From: Marinobacter confluentis
Lineage (GTDB): Bacteria > Pseudomonadota > Gammaproteobacteria > Pseudomonadales > Oleiphilaceae
Reading direction: 5' to 3'
DNA length: 64,000 nucleotides
NCBI RefSeq assembly: GCF_004785685.1
Contig: NZ_SRPF01000001.1
Coordinates: 868,001 to 932,000, forward strand
Position 1 is the stretch's first letter. Every line of letters starts with the position of its first letter. Positions 9,614-19,189 of this stretch are shown here, piece by piece. Both the position numbers and the translations under genes were made by a program. Under the pieces are notes generated by a model. The model ran no database searches. It saw nothing but the letters and a program-made list of their open reading frames with translations, and was not told the origin of the DNA.

Positions 9614-10627
9614 ATGAAGTTCAGTATCGATCGATTTACCCTTTTGCTGCTTGGTGCGGTGGTGCTGGCAACCTATTTGCCAGTGCGCGGCGGTCTAGCA
9701 GATGCCCTGGCGACCATGGTTACGCTGGCCGTTGCGCTTCTGTTTTTTCTCCACGGCGTGGCTCTTTCCCGAAATCAGATTATCGCCGGGGCAACCCACT
9801 GGCGGCTGCACATCATCATCACCGCTTTTACATTCGTGTTTTTTCCGCTGATGGTTCTGCCTATCCACCAGATCAGCGTCGTATTGCCGGCCTGGATGCC
9901 GGCGGATCTGGGGCTGGGTTTCCTGTATCTGGGGGTGCTGCCATCAGCGGTGTCATCATCCATTGCGTACACCGCCATGGCCCGGGGCAACGTACCGGCT
10001 GCTATCTGCAGCGCGGCGGCCTCGAATGTGTTTGGCATGATGCTGACGCCGTTTCTGCTGCTGATGCTGGTGAGCAGCTCCGGAGCCGGAGAACTGTCAG
10101 TGGCCGAGGCCCTGAAAGACATTGTGCTGCAGCTGCTTCTGCCCTTTGCCGTGGGCCACGGCCTGCGCCCCTGGCTGGGCGGTTTCATGGCACGGCAAGA
10201 GAGACTCTCGACGCGCTATGACCAGTGTGTGATCTGGCTGGTGGTCTATTCGGCCTTTTCACATTCCGTTGCCAGCGGGCTCTGGGAAAAGCTGCCACTG
10301 TCGGCGATATTCCTGACTATCGTGCTTTGCGTTCTGCTGCTGGTGTTTTTTATGGCGCTGGCAACACTGGTGGTGCGGCGCCTGGGCCTGCCTCTGGAAG
10401 ATGAAGCCGCGGTTGTGTTCTGCGGTTCCAAGAAGAGCCTGGCATCCGGGCTGCCAATGGCCAAGGTTCTGTTCTCCGGCCACCCTGGTTTTGGCATGAT
10501 TGTGCTGCCGATCATGTGCTACAACCAGATACAGGTCATCGTGGGTGCCATGCTGGCGCAGCACTATCGGAAGAAAATCGCCGACGCGGGATCAGCCACC
10601 GAAAATGCTGTCAAAAAAGGTAGCTAG
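9614..10627 (+). CDS. Bile acid:sodium symporter family (SBF/YfeH-like) transporter
   Basis: 337 residues with about ten hydrophobic helices and little else. Typical SBF features are LATMVTLAVALLFFLHGVAL near the start, the polar-containing helix LPSAVSSSIAYTAMARGN at about 113-130, and FCGSKKSLASGLPMAK near 270. YfeH-type members are uncharacterised solute carriers. It sits five bases behind the flavin monooxygenase, so the two may handle the same organic compound. The last 36 bases overlap the end of the gene on the opposite strand. Confidence 0.85.
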   Translation: MKFSIDRFTLLLLGAVVLATYLPVRGGLADALATMVTLAVALLFFLHGVALSRNQIIAGATHWRLHIIITAFTFVFFPLMVLPIHQISVVLPAWMPADLGLGFLYLGVLPSAVSSSIAYTAMARGNVPAAICSAAASNVFGMMLTPFLLLMLVSSSGAGELSVAEALKDIVLQLLLPFAVGHGLRPWLGGFMARQERLSTRYDQCVIWLVVYSAFSHSVASGLWEKLPLSAIFLTIVLCVLLLVFFMALATLVVRRLGLPLEDEAAVVFCGSKKSLASGLPMAKVLFSGHPGFGMIVLPIMCYNQIQVIVGAMLAQHYRKKIADAGSATENAVKKGS

Positions 10628-11263
10628 TACCACCAATGCCACGACCCAGCCAATAACAGCAGGCCAGAAATTGGTTACCGGCGGCTGGGAATCGTCTTCG
10701 AAACTGCTTTCCCGGGATTCATGTTCCCGGTCGAAAGTCTGATCCGCCGGCTCCGGCTGCCGACCGCTCTCCAGTTCCCGCCAGCCAAACCAGTCTGCCA
10801 GGAACGCCACCACGGCCGGCGGGAAACTGCCATTATCGGCCATTGGCCGAACCTGCTGCTCCAGCGAACGGGCAATCGCGTCCCGCAGATGGTCCTGATC
10901 GGCCGGCGGCTCCGTCAGAATCGCCCGCCAGATACCTTCATCCGCGGCCCGGCGGGAGTCGTTAAGAAGTGCTTTGACCTGAATCACCACTTCCCTGACG
11001 ATCTGTTGCTCTTCAGCGTTAAGCTCTGCTCCTGGCGCCGCCTTGGGCTCGCGTTGGTGCTGCGGCTCAGGGCTGGCTTGCCCTTCGCTCACGGGCTCGG
11101 ACCCAGCCATTTCTTCAGGTGCTTCACCGCTGGCCTCGCGGTAAGCCTGATGAAGGCGATCCAGCTCCTCGCCGTCGGCAAATTTTTTCTGCTGTTCATA
11201 GGCCCGATCAATCGCAGCGCGATCCCGGGTTGGATCAATGCCCAGAACTTCCCAACAATTCAT
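10592..11263 (-). CDS. J-domain-like protein with C-terminal membrane anchor
   Basis: 223 residues from the ATG at 11263; a TTG five codons earlier is an alternative, and neither has a strong ribosome binding site. The N-terminus CWEVLGIDPTRDRAAIDRAYE looks like helices I-II of a DnaJ domain, and LDRLHQAYREASGE like helix III, but the HPD tripeptide that stimulates DnaK is absent and the domain is shortened. A charged low-complexity linker follows at about 45-85. Then comes a helical region, and residues 200-217 form one transmembrane helix (FWPAVIGWVVALVVLATF). It is probably a tail-anchored inner-membrane protein of unknown function. Confidence 0.65.
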   Translation of the reverse strand: MNCWEVLGIDPTRDRAAIDRAYEQQKKFADGEELDRLHQAYREASGEAPEEMAGSEPVSEGQASPEPQHQREPKAAPGAELNAEEQQIVREVVIQVKALLNDSRRAADEGIWRAILTEPPADQDHLRDAIARSLEQQVRPMADNGSFPPAVVAFLADWFGWRELESGRQPEPADQTFDREHESRESSFEDDSQPPVTNFWPAVIGWVVALVVLATFFDSIFGG

Positions 11264-11390
11264 GATTAGATTATCCAACTGTAGGATTAGTGTGCATTTC
11301 AGCGAGACAAATAAGGTTCTCTCCCATAGGATAGCGTCAAGAACTTAATAAAAAAGTCTCCACTACTCGGCAAAGTATAAATCGACAACC

Positions 11391-13598
11391 ATGCCCGTTA
11401 CGAACCGGAATTCCGCTGTTTGCCCGATTTCATGGCGTTTAAGCCATGGACTACCTTCATTTGCCCGATGTTCCCTGTCCGTGGCCCTTTTGTGCATTTC
11501 CCCCGGGGTGGCGCAGGCACAGGCAAACCCGGTTGGGCAAACGGAATTGCAGGATGATGCGCTACTGGCAGACGCCAGCGCCTTGCCCGATGCCTACGGC
11601 GTGCAGTCTGCCATTCCGGAGGTTCTGACCACCACTCGCCTTCGCCAACCTAAATCCCGGGTGCCAGGCACTACCTCTATCATATCCGGGGATATGATCC
11701 GCAAGCTGGGCATCATGAACCTGGTTGAAGTGTTTCGGCTGGTTCCCGGCATGACCGTCAACTACGTCGGCAGTAACGTACCGGTCACCAGCTACCATGG
11801 CACGGTGCACTACGAGCAGCGCCGGATGCAGGTTCAGGTCGACGGCCGAACGTCGTATCGCGCTAATCTGTCGCAAGTCGAATGGAACACCATGCCGGTG
11901 CCGCTTGAACTGATCGAACGCATCGAAATCAGTCGCGGACCCAACAGTGCTGCCTACGGCATCAACGCGTTCCTCGGCACCATCAACATTATTACCCGCG
12001 CACCGGAGGATTCTGCCGGCATCGAGCTGCGGGCCATTTCCGGCTCCCGGGGTTATCGTCGCGCTTTCGGTTCTTACGGCGGCGGTGATAATGACTATAC
12101 TTGGCGACTGGCCTACGAGAAACGCATGTCAGACGGATTCGATGAGCAGTTCGATACTGGCGCCGACGACCCGGTAAAACCATTCATCAATGGCTATGAC
12201 ATCAATACCTTTTCCTACGATGGCTCTCTGGCTCTGAGCCCTGACTACGAACTTGAACTGCGAGCCGGCGTGGTAGAGGGTGTCGATGAAGAAGACAGTC
12301 TCAAGGAAGGTAAACTCGGCTCAGCCGACGACGCCAACATTCTGGTAGACGACTACTATCTTCAGTCCAAGCTGAACGTAACCACATCTGACCGGCATTT
12401 CTTCCACATTCAGGCAAGCTTCCAGAACTACAAGCGCCGGCAGCGCTGGACAACCTGTATTTCGGGTAATTCACTGTTCGCTGGCGACCCGGAAATCTGT
12501 GATTTGTCAGACCCAAACGACGCCCCCGTGATCGCCATTCTGAACGAGGACATTGAAGAAAACCGGCTGGAGCTTGAGCTTCAGGACACCTTGCTGTTCA
12601 GCCCGAACCTGAAGCTGGTATCCGGCCTGGGTTACCGCAAGGACTCCTATGAGTCTGAAACCTACTTCAATGGCCGGGGAAACAACTATCAGTCCAGAGC
12701 CTTTGGTAACCTGGAGTATTCACCTCTGCGCTGGTTAACCCTCAACGCCGGCGGGAACTGGGAAAAAACCAGCACGACCGATGACAGCTATTTTTCTCCC
12801 CGGATTGCATCCAATTTCATTCTTGATGATAACCACACCCTACGTTTCGTGTTTTCCAAGGCAGTTCGTACACCCGATGCCTTTGAGCAAGATCCGGACT
12901 GGTCCTATCGCCCTGCCAACGTAGCGCCACCCTTCGAATTTCTGGAAGGTCAGCGCTTCCTGGTGTCGGACCTGGTAAGCCAGGGCTCATCGACTTATGG
13001 TAATCGACTTGAAGAAGAACGAATAACATCAAGAGAAATAAGTTATTTTGGTCAATATTATCTGGACGAAGGGACCTTCACACTTGAAGCCCGTTACTTT
13101 CACGATGAATTGACAGACATGATCAGCGGCATCATCAGTACATCCCGCTGGACCATTGATAATAATATCGACATGGATCAGGAAGGGTTTGAGCTTGAAG
13201 GCATGCTTGAGTACCCCGGCACCCGGATAAGAGCCACCTACGCCTACCTGGACCAGGACACAGAATACGTTGGCAAGCCAATCAGCGATTATGATCGTGA
13301 TCAGGCCATTGAACTGGTGGGCAGGTTGTCAGTTCGACATTCCGGAAGCGTAGCACTGATAAAGGATCTACCCTATAACGTTAAGGCAGCCACTGCGTTT
13401 TACTGGGCAGACGAGTTCAGGCTAAGCCAGTTTGAACGGGCGGATTTCCGCCTTGCAAAGCAGGTCTATGAGAGGAATTTCAGCTACGAGCTGGCCTTGA
13501 CCATGCAGCATTACGTGACAGCAAAGCCGACACTGAGCCCGGACAACAAGATTAATGACCAGAACCAGTTTTTCGTTGAAGCTGGCATCCGGTTCTAG
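11391..13598 (+). CDS. TonB-dependent outer-membrane receptor
   Basis: 735 residues. A Sec signal peptide ends at about residue 43 (PGVAQA). Residues 80-200 form the plug domain: VPGTTSIISGDMI, LVEVFRLVPGMTVNYVG, then LIERIEISRGPNSAAYGINA and FLGTINIITR, which are classic plug motifs. The remainder is a 22-strand-type beta barrel ending in Phe (AGIRF), as expected for BAM-dependent insertion. The ligand is unknown. Two co-directional genes for a periplasmic binding protein and a histidine kinase follow within 35 bases, suggesting the receptor feeds or belongs to a sensory pathway. Confidence 0.88.
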   Translation: MPVTNRNSAVCPISWRLSHGLPSFARCSLSVALLCISPGVAQAQANPVGQTELQDDALLADASALPDAYGVQSAIPEVLTTTRLRQPKSRVPGTTSIISGDMIRKLGIMNLVEVFRLVPGMTVNYVGSNVPVTSYHGTVHYEQRRMQVQVDGRTSYRANLSQVEWNTMPVPLELIERIEISRGPNSAAYGINAFLGTINIITRAPEDSAGIELRAISGSRGYRRAFGSYGGGDNDYTWRLAYEKRMSDGFDEQFDTGADDPVKPFINGYDINTFSYDGSLALSPDYELELRAGVVEGVDEEDSLKEGKLGSADDANILVDDYYLQSKLNVTTSDRHFFHIQASFQNYKRRQRWTTCISGNSLFAGDPEICDLSDPNDAPVIAILNEDIEENRLELELQDTLLFSPNLKLVSGLGYRKDSYESETYFNGRGNNYQSRAFGNLEYSPLRWLTLNAGGNWEKTSTTDDSYFSPRIASNFILDDNHTLRFVFSKAVRTPDAFEQDPDWSYRPANVAPPFEFLEGQRFLVSDLVSQGSSTYGNRLEEERITSREISYFGQYYLDEGTFTLEARYFHDELTDMISGIISTSRWTIDNNIDMDQEGFELEGMLEYPGTRIRATYAYLDQDTEYVGKPISDYDRDQAIELVGRLSVRHSGSVALIKDLPYNVKAATAFYWADEFRLSQFERADFRLAKQVYERNFSYELALTMQHYVTAKPTLSPDNKINDQNQFFVEAGIRF

Positions 13599-13633
13599 AC
13601 CCATCGCAAGGAAGAAGCACGACCCTGGACGGT

Positions 13634-14632
13634 ATGAGAGACACACAGAGTTTCGGCCATCATCAAGAGCCACCAACCCCGGCTACCAGGTTAAACAGCC
13701 TTGCCCTGGTGCTGGTTCTGGTGATGGTCTGCCTGGCGTTTTCTTCAATCACTCGTGCACAGGCCACGTTCATCAGCCCGGCGACCACGCTGGTATACAT
13801 CGCTGATTCAGAAAACCAGCGGTTGAATCAGCGTCTCAGGGAATTGCTTTCCGACGCCTTTGGCGAATCGGTCATGATGCGTTCCTTTGTAAGCGGCCAG
13901 ACTTCCCAGGACAGTGAATCCCCGGTTATTGCCATTGGCCCGACGGCTTTTACCCGAGTGCGGGAGGAAAACGCCCAGGTGCCGGTGCTTGGTCTTCTGG
14001 TCGAGGAAGCCTACATCAGGGCGGGTGCAAAGGTCGACGAAGGCAAGGTGTCGGCCATTCTGTCGACCCCCCCACTGATCCGTCAGGTAGCAATTGGCAA
14101 AACCATTCTTCCCTACTCAACGCGGGTTGCGATGCTGGCGAGGCCGGATACTGAGCATCTTTACGAGTCGGTACTGGACGAACTGAAAGAACTTGAGATG
14201 GAAGGTCGAGTGTTTCTCGTTGCATCGGACGAGCGCCTGATTCCCACCCTGATCAGGGCCCTGAATTACGGGGATTTTGTGCTGGCGGCACCGGACAGCA
14301 GCATATATAACCCTCGCACCATAAAACATATTCTGCTGACCGCCTATCGGCGCAATCGTATTGTCATCGGCCCCAGTCAGGCTTATGTCAAAGCAGGCTC
14401 CCTGGCCTCATCCTATACGCCGCTGAGCAGTATTGCCGACATGGCAGCTCGCTACATAGCGCATTTCCGGGAACACGACGCCTTTCCGGAACCGGCCTAT
14501 CCCACGGATTTTGGTATTGAGATCAATCGCCAGGTGGGGCGGTCACTGAATATTCCGTTGCCGGAACGGCAAACCCTGATTGATGCCGTCATAGAGCGCC
14601 TTGAAAGCGTGGAGGCGAACGCGAATGACTAG
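13634..14632 (+). CDS. Periplasmic binding protein, ABC_sub_bind-like (PF04392-type)
   Basis: 332 residues. Residues 20-43 form a signal or anchor segment (LALVLVLVMVCLAFS). The mature part has alternating strands and helices of a two-lobed binding protein: TTLVYIADSENQRLNQRL, SPVIAIGPTAF, VPVLGLLVEEAY, then TRVAMLARPDTEHLYESVL and FVLAAPDSSIYN. This resembles the PF04392 family, which is often linked to signalling rather than import. No permease or ATPase lies nearby, and the stop overlaps the start of the sensor kinase by eight bases, so it probably acts as its ligand-presenting partner. That role is inference. Confidence 0.72.
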   Translation: MRDTQSFGHHQEPPTPATRLNSLALVLVLVMVCLAFSSITRAQATFISPATTLVYIADSENQRLNQRLRELLSDAFGESVMMRSFVSGQTSQDSESPVIAIGPTAFTRVREENAQVPVLGLLVEEAYIRAGAKVDEGKVSAILSTPPLIRQVAIGKTILPYSTRVAMLARPDTEHLYESVLDELKELEMEGRVFLVASDERLIPTLIRALNYGDFVLAAPDSSIYNPRTIKHILLTAYRRNRIVIGPSQAYVKAGSLASSYTPLSSIADMAARYIAHFREHDAFPEPAYPTDFGIEINRQVGRSLNIPLPERQTLIDAVIERLESVEANAND

Positions 14633-16568
14633 ACAACCCCTGCGCCAGGCATCGCTGACTCGAAAGTTACTATTGCTGGGGGCCGCCCCGGCCATCGTTA
14701 TGTTTGTTGTATTGATGGTATTTTTCACCTCGGCTCGTCTGGACGATGCCCGTAAAGAGATAGCAGCCAGCAGCCAGATGCTGGCTGACAGCATGGCACC
14801 AGCCGTGGAGTATGCGGTGGTATCCGGCAACGAAGCGGCGCTGGAACAGACTCTTCAACAGTCACTACAACAAAGTCGGGCAGACTGGATCCGGGTGTCA
14901 GACGTGGTGGGTAATCAGGTGGGCTTTGCCGCCACTGACGGACGCCCGGTCGTCAACAATCCGGACCGCTATACGGTGTTCGAGTCCGAGATATTGCAAC
15001 AGCCCCTGGAACTGGATGATAACCGCGAATCCGAGTGGTTTGAGCCCCAGTACGGTTTCGGCGCCGGCTCCATGAGAGTGGGTTCGGTAGAAGTCGGCGT
15101 GGATAACGAACGCTTTGCGGCCAGGCGGGCGGACATCATATGGACATCCCTGGCAGTCGGACTCTTCCTGCTGCTGTTCACCATGGTGATCGTCAATCAT
15201 ATCCTCAGCGGAATCATTGCCCCGATGCGAGGCCTGTCAAAGCGTGTTGAGCGGCTGACTGACCGCCAGTATGACCAGGTTCCTCTGAGTCAGAAGGGGT
15301 CTTCCCGGGAAATCATGGAACTTGAGCAACGATTCAATGCCCTCGCCTCGCATCTCAATGACCTGCAGGCCGCCCGGGACGATACCCTGGCGTCTTCCGA
15401 GCGCGCCAGAGAGCGGGCAGAAGCAGCCAACCGGACTAAAACCGAGTTTCTGGCCACCATGAGCCATGAACTGCGAACTCCGCTTAACGGCGTGCTGGGT
15501 ATGATTGATCTGGTCGCCGAGGACCCGCTGACCCCACGCCAGCAGGACTATCTGCTGACCGCCAAGCAGTCCACTGAAGACCTGCTGATGGTTATCAGCG
15601 ATATTCTCGATTATTCCCACATTGACCGGGGCACCCTGCGTCTGGAAAACCGCCAGTTTGACCTGCGCCAGGTTATCGCCAACTGTGCAGCCAGCTTCCG
15701 GCACTTCGCCGAGCGCCGGGGCCTCTCGTTGATCACTGAGTTTTCGGGCGACTGGCCCGAATCAGCCATGGTCATGGGTGACGCGGCGCGACTTCGCCAG
15801 ATACTGTCTGGCCTGATTGATAACGCGATCAAGTTCACCGGTGATGGTTCGATTGAAATCAGGGCCAGTTGGCAGACGATTGAAGACAACTGCGTTTTGC
15901 TGAATTGCTCGGTGATCGATACCGGTTGTGGCATCCCGGTCGACCGCATAGAAGACGTGTTCAATTCATTCGAGCAGGTGGACGCCTCAGATGCCCGTCA
16001 GTTCGGCGGGACCGGCATGGGGTTATCTCTGGTCCAGCGATTGGTAGAACTGATGGGGGGCCACGTGAAAGTGGAGACAGACATCGGCAAAGGCTCGGTT
16101 TTCCGTTTCGAGCTGCCCTTCGAGCTGGACGTTCATCAGACTGTCGCTGCTTTCGCTGAGTCCCCGATGCCCGAGATAACCGGGCAACGTTCCAGGGCGC
16201 TGGTCGTCGAGGACAATCTGGTCAACCAGCGGGTAGCGACGGCACTGCTAAAGAGGCTGGGGTTTGAAACCGACGCCGCCAACAACGGCCAGCAAGCCAT
16301 CGATTTTGTTCGAACTAACCACCAGGGCTACGACGTCATTCTGATGGACTGCCAGATGCCGGTGATGGACGGTTACGAAACCACCCGATCGATCAGGGAG
16401 TGGGAGAAAAGCAACGGCCAGGGCGGTACGCCCATCATTGCACTGACCGCCGATGCTTTGCCTGGTACCGAAACCCAATGTCGGGAAGCGGGCATGAACG
16501 ACTACCTTTCAAAACCGGTGAGGAAAGAAAGCCTGCGTCAGGTTTTGAGTCGCTGGATACAGGTTTAG
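14625..16568 (+). CDS. Hybrid sensor histidine kinase (BarA-like layout without Hpt)
   Basis: 647 residues from the ATG at 14625, chosen because GGAGG lies nine bases upstream. Layout: transmembrane helix at about 13-35, periplasmic domain to about 170, second helix at about 172-195, HAMP linker (ILSGIIAPMRGLSKRVERL), HisKA with His281 in SHELRTPLNGVLG, HATPase_c with the G boxes DTGCGIP and FGGTGMGLSLV, and a C-terminal receiver with Asp near residue 575 in VILMDCQMPVMDG. There is no Hpt domain and no response regulator beside it, so the phosphate must travel to a separate Hpt protein or back to the kinase. It overlaps the upstream binding-protein gene. Confidence 0.88.
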   Translation: MTRQPLRQASLTRKLLLLGAAPAIVMFVVLMVFFTSARLDDARKEIAASSQMLADSMAPAVEYAVVSGNEAALEQTLQQSLQQSRADWIRVSDVVGNQVGFAATDGRPVVNNPDRYTVFESEILQQPLELDDNRESEWFEPQYGFGAGSMRVGSVEVGVDNERFAARRADIIWTSLAVGLFLLLFTMVIVNHILSGIIAPMRGLSKRVERLTDRQYDQVPLSQKGSSREIMELEQRFNALASHLNDLQAARDDTLASSERARERAEAANRTKTEFLATMSHELRTPLNGVLGMIDLVAEDPLTPRQQDYLLTAKQSTEDLLMVISDILDYSHIDRGTLRLENRQFDLRQVIANCAASFRHFAERRGLSLITEFSGDWPESAMVMGDAARLRQILSGLIDNAIKFTGDGSIEIRASWQTIEDNCVLLNCSVIDTGCGIPVDRIEDVFNSFEQVDASDARQFGGTGMGLSLVQRLVELMGGHVKVETDIGKGSVFRFELPFELDVHQTVAAFAESPMPEITGQRSRALVVEDNLVNQRVATALLKRLGFETDAANNGQQAIDFVRTNHQGYDVILMDCQMPVMDGYETTRSIREWEKSNGQGGTPIIALTADALPGTETQCREAGMNDYLSKPVRKESLRQVLSRWIQV

Positions 16569-16594
16569 GGTGCCCCAACCGCACTCACCAGAAC

Positions 16595-17959
16595 CTATCC
16601 GGACACAGGCTCCCGCATGGTAACGAATTCTTCTGCAGAGGTTGGGTGAATCCCCAGGGTACTGTCGAACTGGGCCTTTGTGGCACCAGCCTTGATAGCC
16701 ACGGCGAGGCCCTGAGTGATTTCACCGGCATCCGGACCAACCATATGGGCACCCAGCACTCGATCAGTCTGATCATCGACCACCAGTTTCATCAAGGCGC
16801 GTTCATCCCGGCCGCTGAGCGTGTGTTTCATGGGCTTGAACTCTGAGCGATAGATTCGCAGCCTGTAGCCTGCTTCCTGGGCTTCTTCTTCGGTCAGCCC
16901 GACAGTGCCGATGTTCGGCTGGCAGAACACGGCGGTTGGAATGCTCGAATAATCCATTTCACCCTGGCCATCCCCGAACAGTCTTCGGGACAACACCATG
17001 CCCTGCCCAAGTGCCACCGGGGTCAGTTGCGGTGTGCCGATGACGTCCCCCAGGGCTGTAATTGAAGGTACTGCGGTACGGAAATGTTCATCCACTGAAA
17101 TATGACCGGATGCCGTCATGCGGACGCCCAGTTCTTCCAGCCCAAGACCATCCACCAGTGCTCTGCGCCCGGTTGCTGCCATCACCAGACCGGTCACCAG
17201 GCGACTGCCATCAGACAGACGCACATGATAGGCCGTGTCGACATTCTCAACAGATTCAATGGTGACACCGAAGCGAAGGTCAACGCCTTTCTTTTTTATT
17301 TCCTGGGCCATGAACTGCCGGATATCGCCGTCAAACCCTCTCAGGAAAAGTTCGCCCCGGTAAAGCAGCGTGGTTTCGACACCCAGGCCGGCCAGAATAC
17401 CCGCAAACTCGACGGCAATGTAACCACCGCCCCAGACAACCGCCTGCCGGGGCAATTGCGGAAGGTAGAACATTTCGTTCGATGACAGTATGCATTCCTT
17501 TCCGGGGATATCGGGAATGGCCGGCCAGCTTCCGGTAGCGATGGTGATATGTTTTGCCCGATAGCTTTGATCGCCAACCACAACGGTATTGGCGTCCGAC
17601 AGACTGGCGGTGCCTTCGATAATGGTCACCCCGGCGTTTTCCAGCATTCGCCCGTAAATGCCGTTCAGCCTCTCGATTTCTGCGTTCTTATTGGCAACCA
17701 GCCGGGCCCAGTCAAAACGGACCTGGTCATGGGGCAGGCTCCATCCATAGCCCTGGGCGTCTTCAATGTCCTCACCGGCATGGGCACCATAAACAAACAG
17801 TTTCTTGGGAACACAGCCGACATTGACGCAGGTGCCTCCCAGATAACGGGATTCAACCACTGCCACCCTCGCGCCCTTGGCCGCAGACATCCTAGCCAAT
17901 CTGACACCACCGGAGCCTGCGCCAATTACGATCAGATCAAAATCCTGCTGGTCAGTCAC
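16595..17959 (-). CDS. gor: Glutathione-disulfide reductase
   Basis: 454 residues, standard length. FAD-binding motif [10 protein letters not shown] at 11-20; redox disulfide Cys44/Cys49 in [18 protein letters not shown]-binding motif [13 protein letters not shown]; and the C-terminal catalytic His in [10 protein letters not shown]. The enzyme reduces oxidised glutathione with NADPH in the cytoplasm. Mycothione or trypanothione reductases share these motifs, but overall length and the VGCVPKK context fit Gor. It follows the acetyltransferase gene by eight bases and may be read from the gsp promoter or its own. Confidence 0.9.
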   Translation of the reverse strand: MTDQQDFDLIVIGAGSGGVRLARMSAAKGARVAVVESRYLGGTCVNVGCVPKKLFVYGAHAGEDIEDAQGYGWSLPHDQVRFDWARLVANKNAEIERLNGIYGRMLENAGVTIIEGTASLSDANTVVVGDQSYRAKHITIATGSWPAIPDIPGKECILSSNEMFYLPQLPRQAVVWGGGYIAVEFAGILAGLGVETTLLYRGELFLRGFDGDIRQFMAQEIKKKGVDLRFGVTIESVENVDTAYHVRLSDGSRLVTGLVMAATGRRALVDGLGLEELGVRMTASGHISVDEHFRTAVPSITALGDVIGTPQLTPVALGQGMVLSRRLFGDGQGEMDYSSIPTAVFCQPNIGTVGLTEEEAQEAGYRLRIYRSEFKPMKHTLSGRDERALMKLVVDDQTDRVLGAHMVGPDAGEITQGLAVAIKAGATKAQFDSTLGIHPTSAEEFVTMREPVSG

Positions 17960-17967
17960 GTTGTCTC

Positions 17968-18639
17968 CTATGATTGCTGCGGTGCGGCAGCTTCGGTTGA
18001 TCGCACTTCGCGGAACAGAATATGGTCTTCAAAATCCCCCAGGCGAACGGTGCCGATGCTGCGGAACCCTTCAGATTCATAAAACGGGAGATACTGGCTG
18101 CTGCCCGTATCCAGAACCAGCCCGCTACCTCTGGGGTTTTCAGCACACAATGCCTCCACGGTCTTGAGTAGCTGACGGCCGTAGCCTTTGTTCTGATAGG
18201 CCGGATTGACCCCCATCAGCGGCAGTTGATGGGCCTGTGGCTGGGGCAGCAATGCCTTGATCCGCTCATGGTAATCAATATAACGACGGGTGCTGGCGAA
18301 ACCTGCGGTCAATATCATCCGGATGCGCCAGCTTATCTGGTCGCCCAGATTAAGCCGAAGCTCAGGCTCGCCAATAAACGCGACCGCCACCAGTGTGTCG
18401 TTAACCAGGATGCCGATGGCTTCCTGATTCAGCTCAAAGTAAAGGTCAATCAGTTCGCGGACGGTCGCCCTGACCCGTTGTTGATAGCCAGGCTTGCGGT
18501 GGTTAAAGAGGTACCGGAAGGTTGGTTCGTCACGATAGGCGTGTACCAGGATGGAAATTGCTTCATTGCGGGCGCTAACATCCAGCCGAACGATGGTTGG
18601 TTCCGCTGATTCCCGCCGGGTTTCGGTGACCGCATTCAT
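17968..18639 (-). CDS. GNAT family N-acetyltransferase
   Basis: 223 residues from the ATG at 18639 (AAGGA eleven bases upstream); a TTG seven codons earlier that overlaps the gspM stop is an alternative. The acetyl-CoA-binding motif A is [14 protein letters not shown] at about 161-174, followed by a hydrophobic strand LVLDTG and the [10 protein letters not shown] motif B, all typical of GNAT. The acceptor is unknown. It lies directly downstream of gspM and eight bases upstream of gor, so it may be co-transcribed with either; no functional link with secretion is evident. Confidence 0.8.
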   Translation of the reverse strand: MNAVTETRRESAEPTIVRLDVSARNEAISILVHAYRDEPTFRYLFNHRKPGYQQRVRATVRELIDLYFELNQEAIGILVNDTLVAVAFIGEPELRLNLGDQISWRIRMILTAGFASTRRYIDYHERIKALLPQPQAHQLPLMGVNPAYQNKGYGRQLLKTVEALCAENPRGSGLVLDTGSSQYLPFYESEGFRSIGTVRLGDFEDHILFREVRSTEAAAPQQS

Positions 18640-18656
18640 GTGTCTGGCCGTCCTTT

Positions 18657-19187
18657 TCAAATCGTCAGTGTTAATCGGACAGACACCAGACCGGGCTCAT
18701 TCTGCCGATCCATGGAAGCCTGTTCAATTTCAACGCCGTTGTTGACGTTCAGGGTCTCCAGCCAGCCTGCAACCTGGCCGAAAGGGACCTTGTCAAGCCA
18801 GACCCGGATCGCGTCATCGCCACTGGGCTCAAAACGCTGCAATGCCAGCCCCGACTCACCGGCTGACCGGGTAACCAGTGCCATCAGCGCCCGACCGTCT
18901 ACCGGCCTGTCAACATTAGTCGATGCCTGACTGCCTGCACCACCGGCCAGCCGCTGCAGCGACGCCCGGTTCGCTTCCAGCCAGGCCATCAGTTCTTCGG
19001 CGTTTTCGCGGCTGCTGACAGCGTTGTCGTGGAATGTGACCGCGGGCCGCCATATCGCGAAATAGAGAATGCCCAGAAATACGGCGATGAACAGAACCAT
19101 CAACGCCTGCTGGTCGCGGCGTGGCAGCTGATCGTATTGAGCGGTCAACTTGCCAATCATGGGGTGCTCTCTCAGACGGCTGATCAT
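18657..19187 (-). CDS. gspM: Type II secretion inner-membrane protein GspM
   Basis: 176 residues. A short cytoplasmic start (LTAQYDQLPRRDQQALM) precedes one transmembrane helix at about 29-46 (VLFIAVFLGILYFAIW), followed by a periplasmic ferredoxin-like domain: this is the GspM layout. The protein pairs with GspL to anchor the secretion ATPase to the inner membrane. It starts two bases after gspL ends. The sequence is divergent, as is usual for GspM; identity rests on layout plus position as last gsp gene. Confidence 0.85.
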   Translation of the reverse strand: MISRLREHPMIGKLTAQYDQLPRRDQQALMVLFIAVFLGILYFAIWRPAVTFHDNAVSSRENAEELMAWLEANRASLQRLAGGAGSQASTNVDRPVDGRALMALVTRSAGESGLALQRFEPSGDDAIRVWLDKVPFGQVAGWLETLNVNNGVEIEQASMDRQNEPGLVSVRLTLTI

Positions 19188-19189
19188 CC

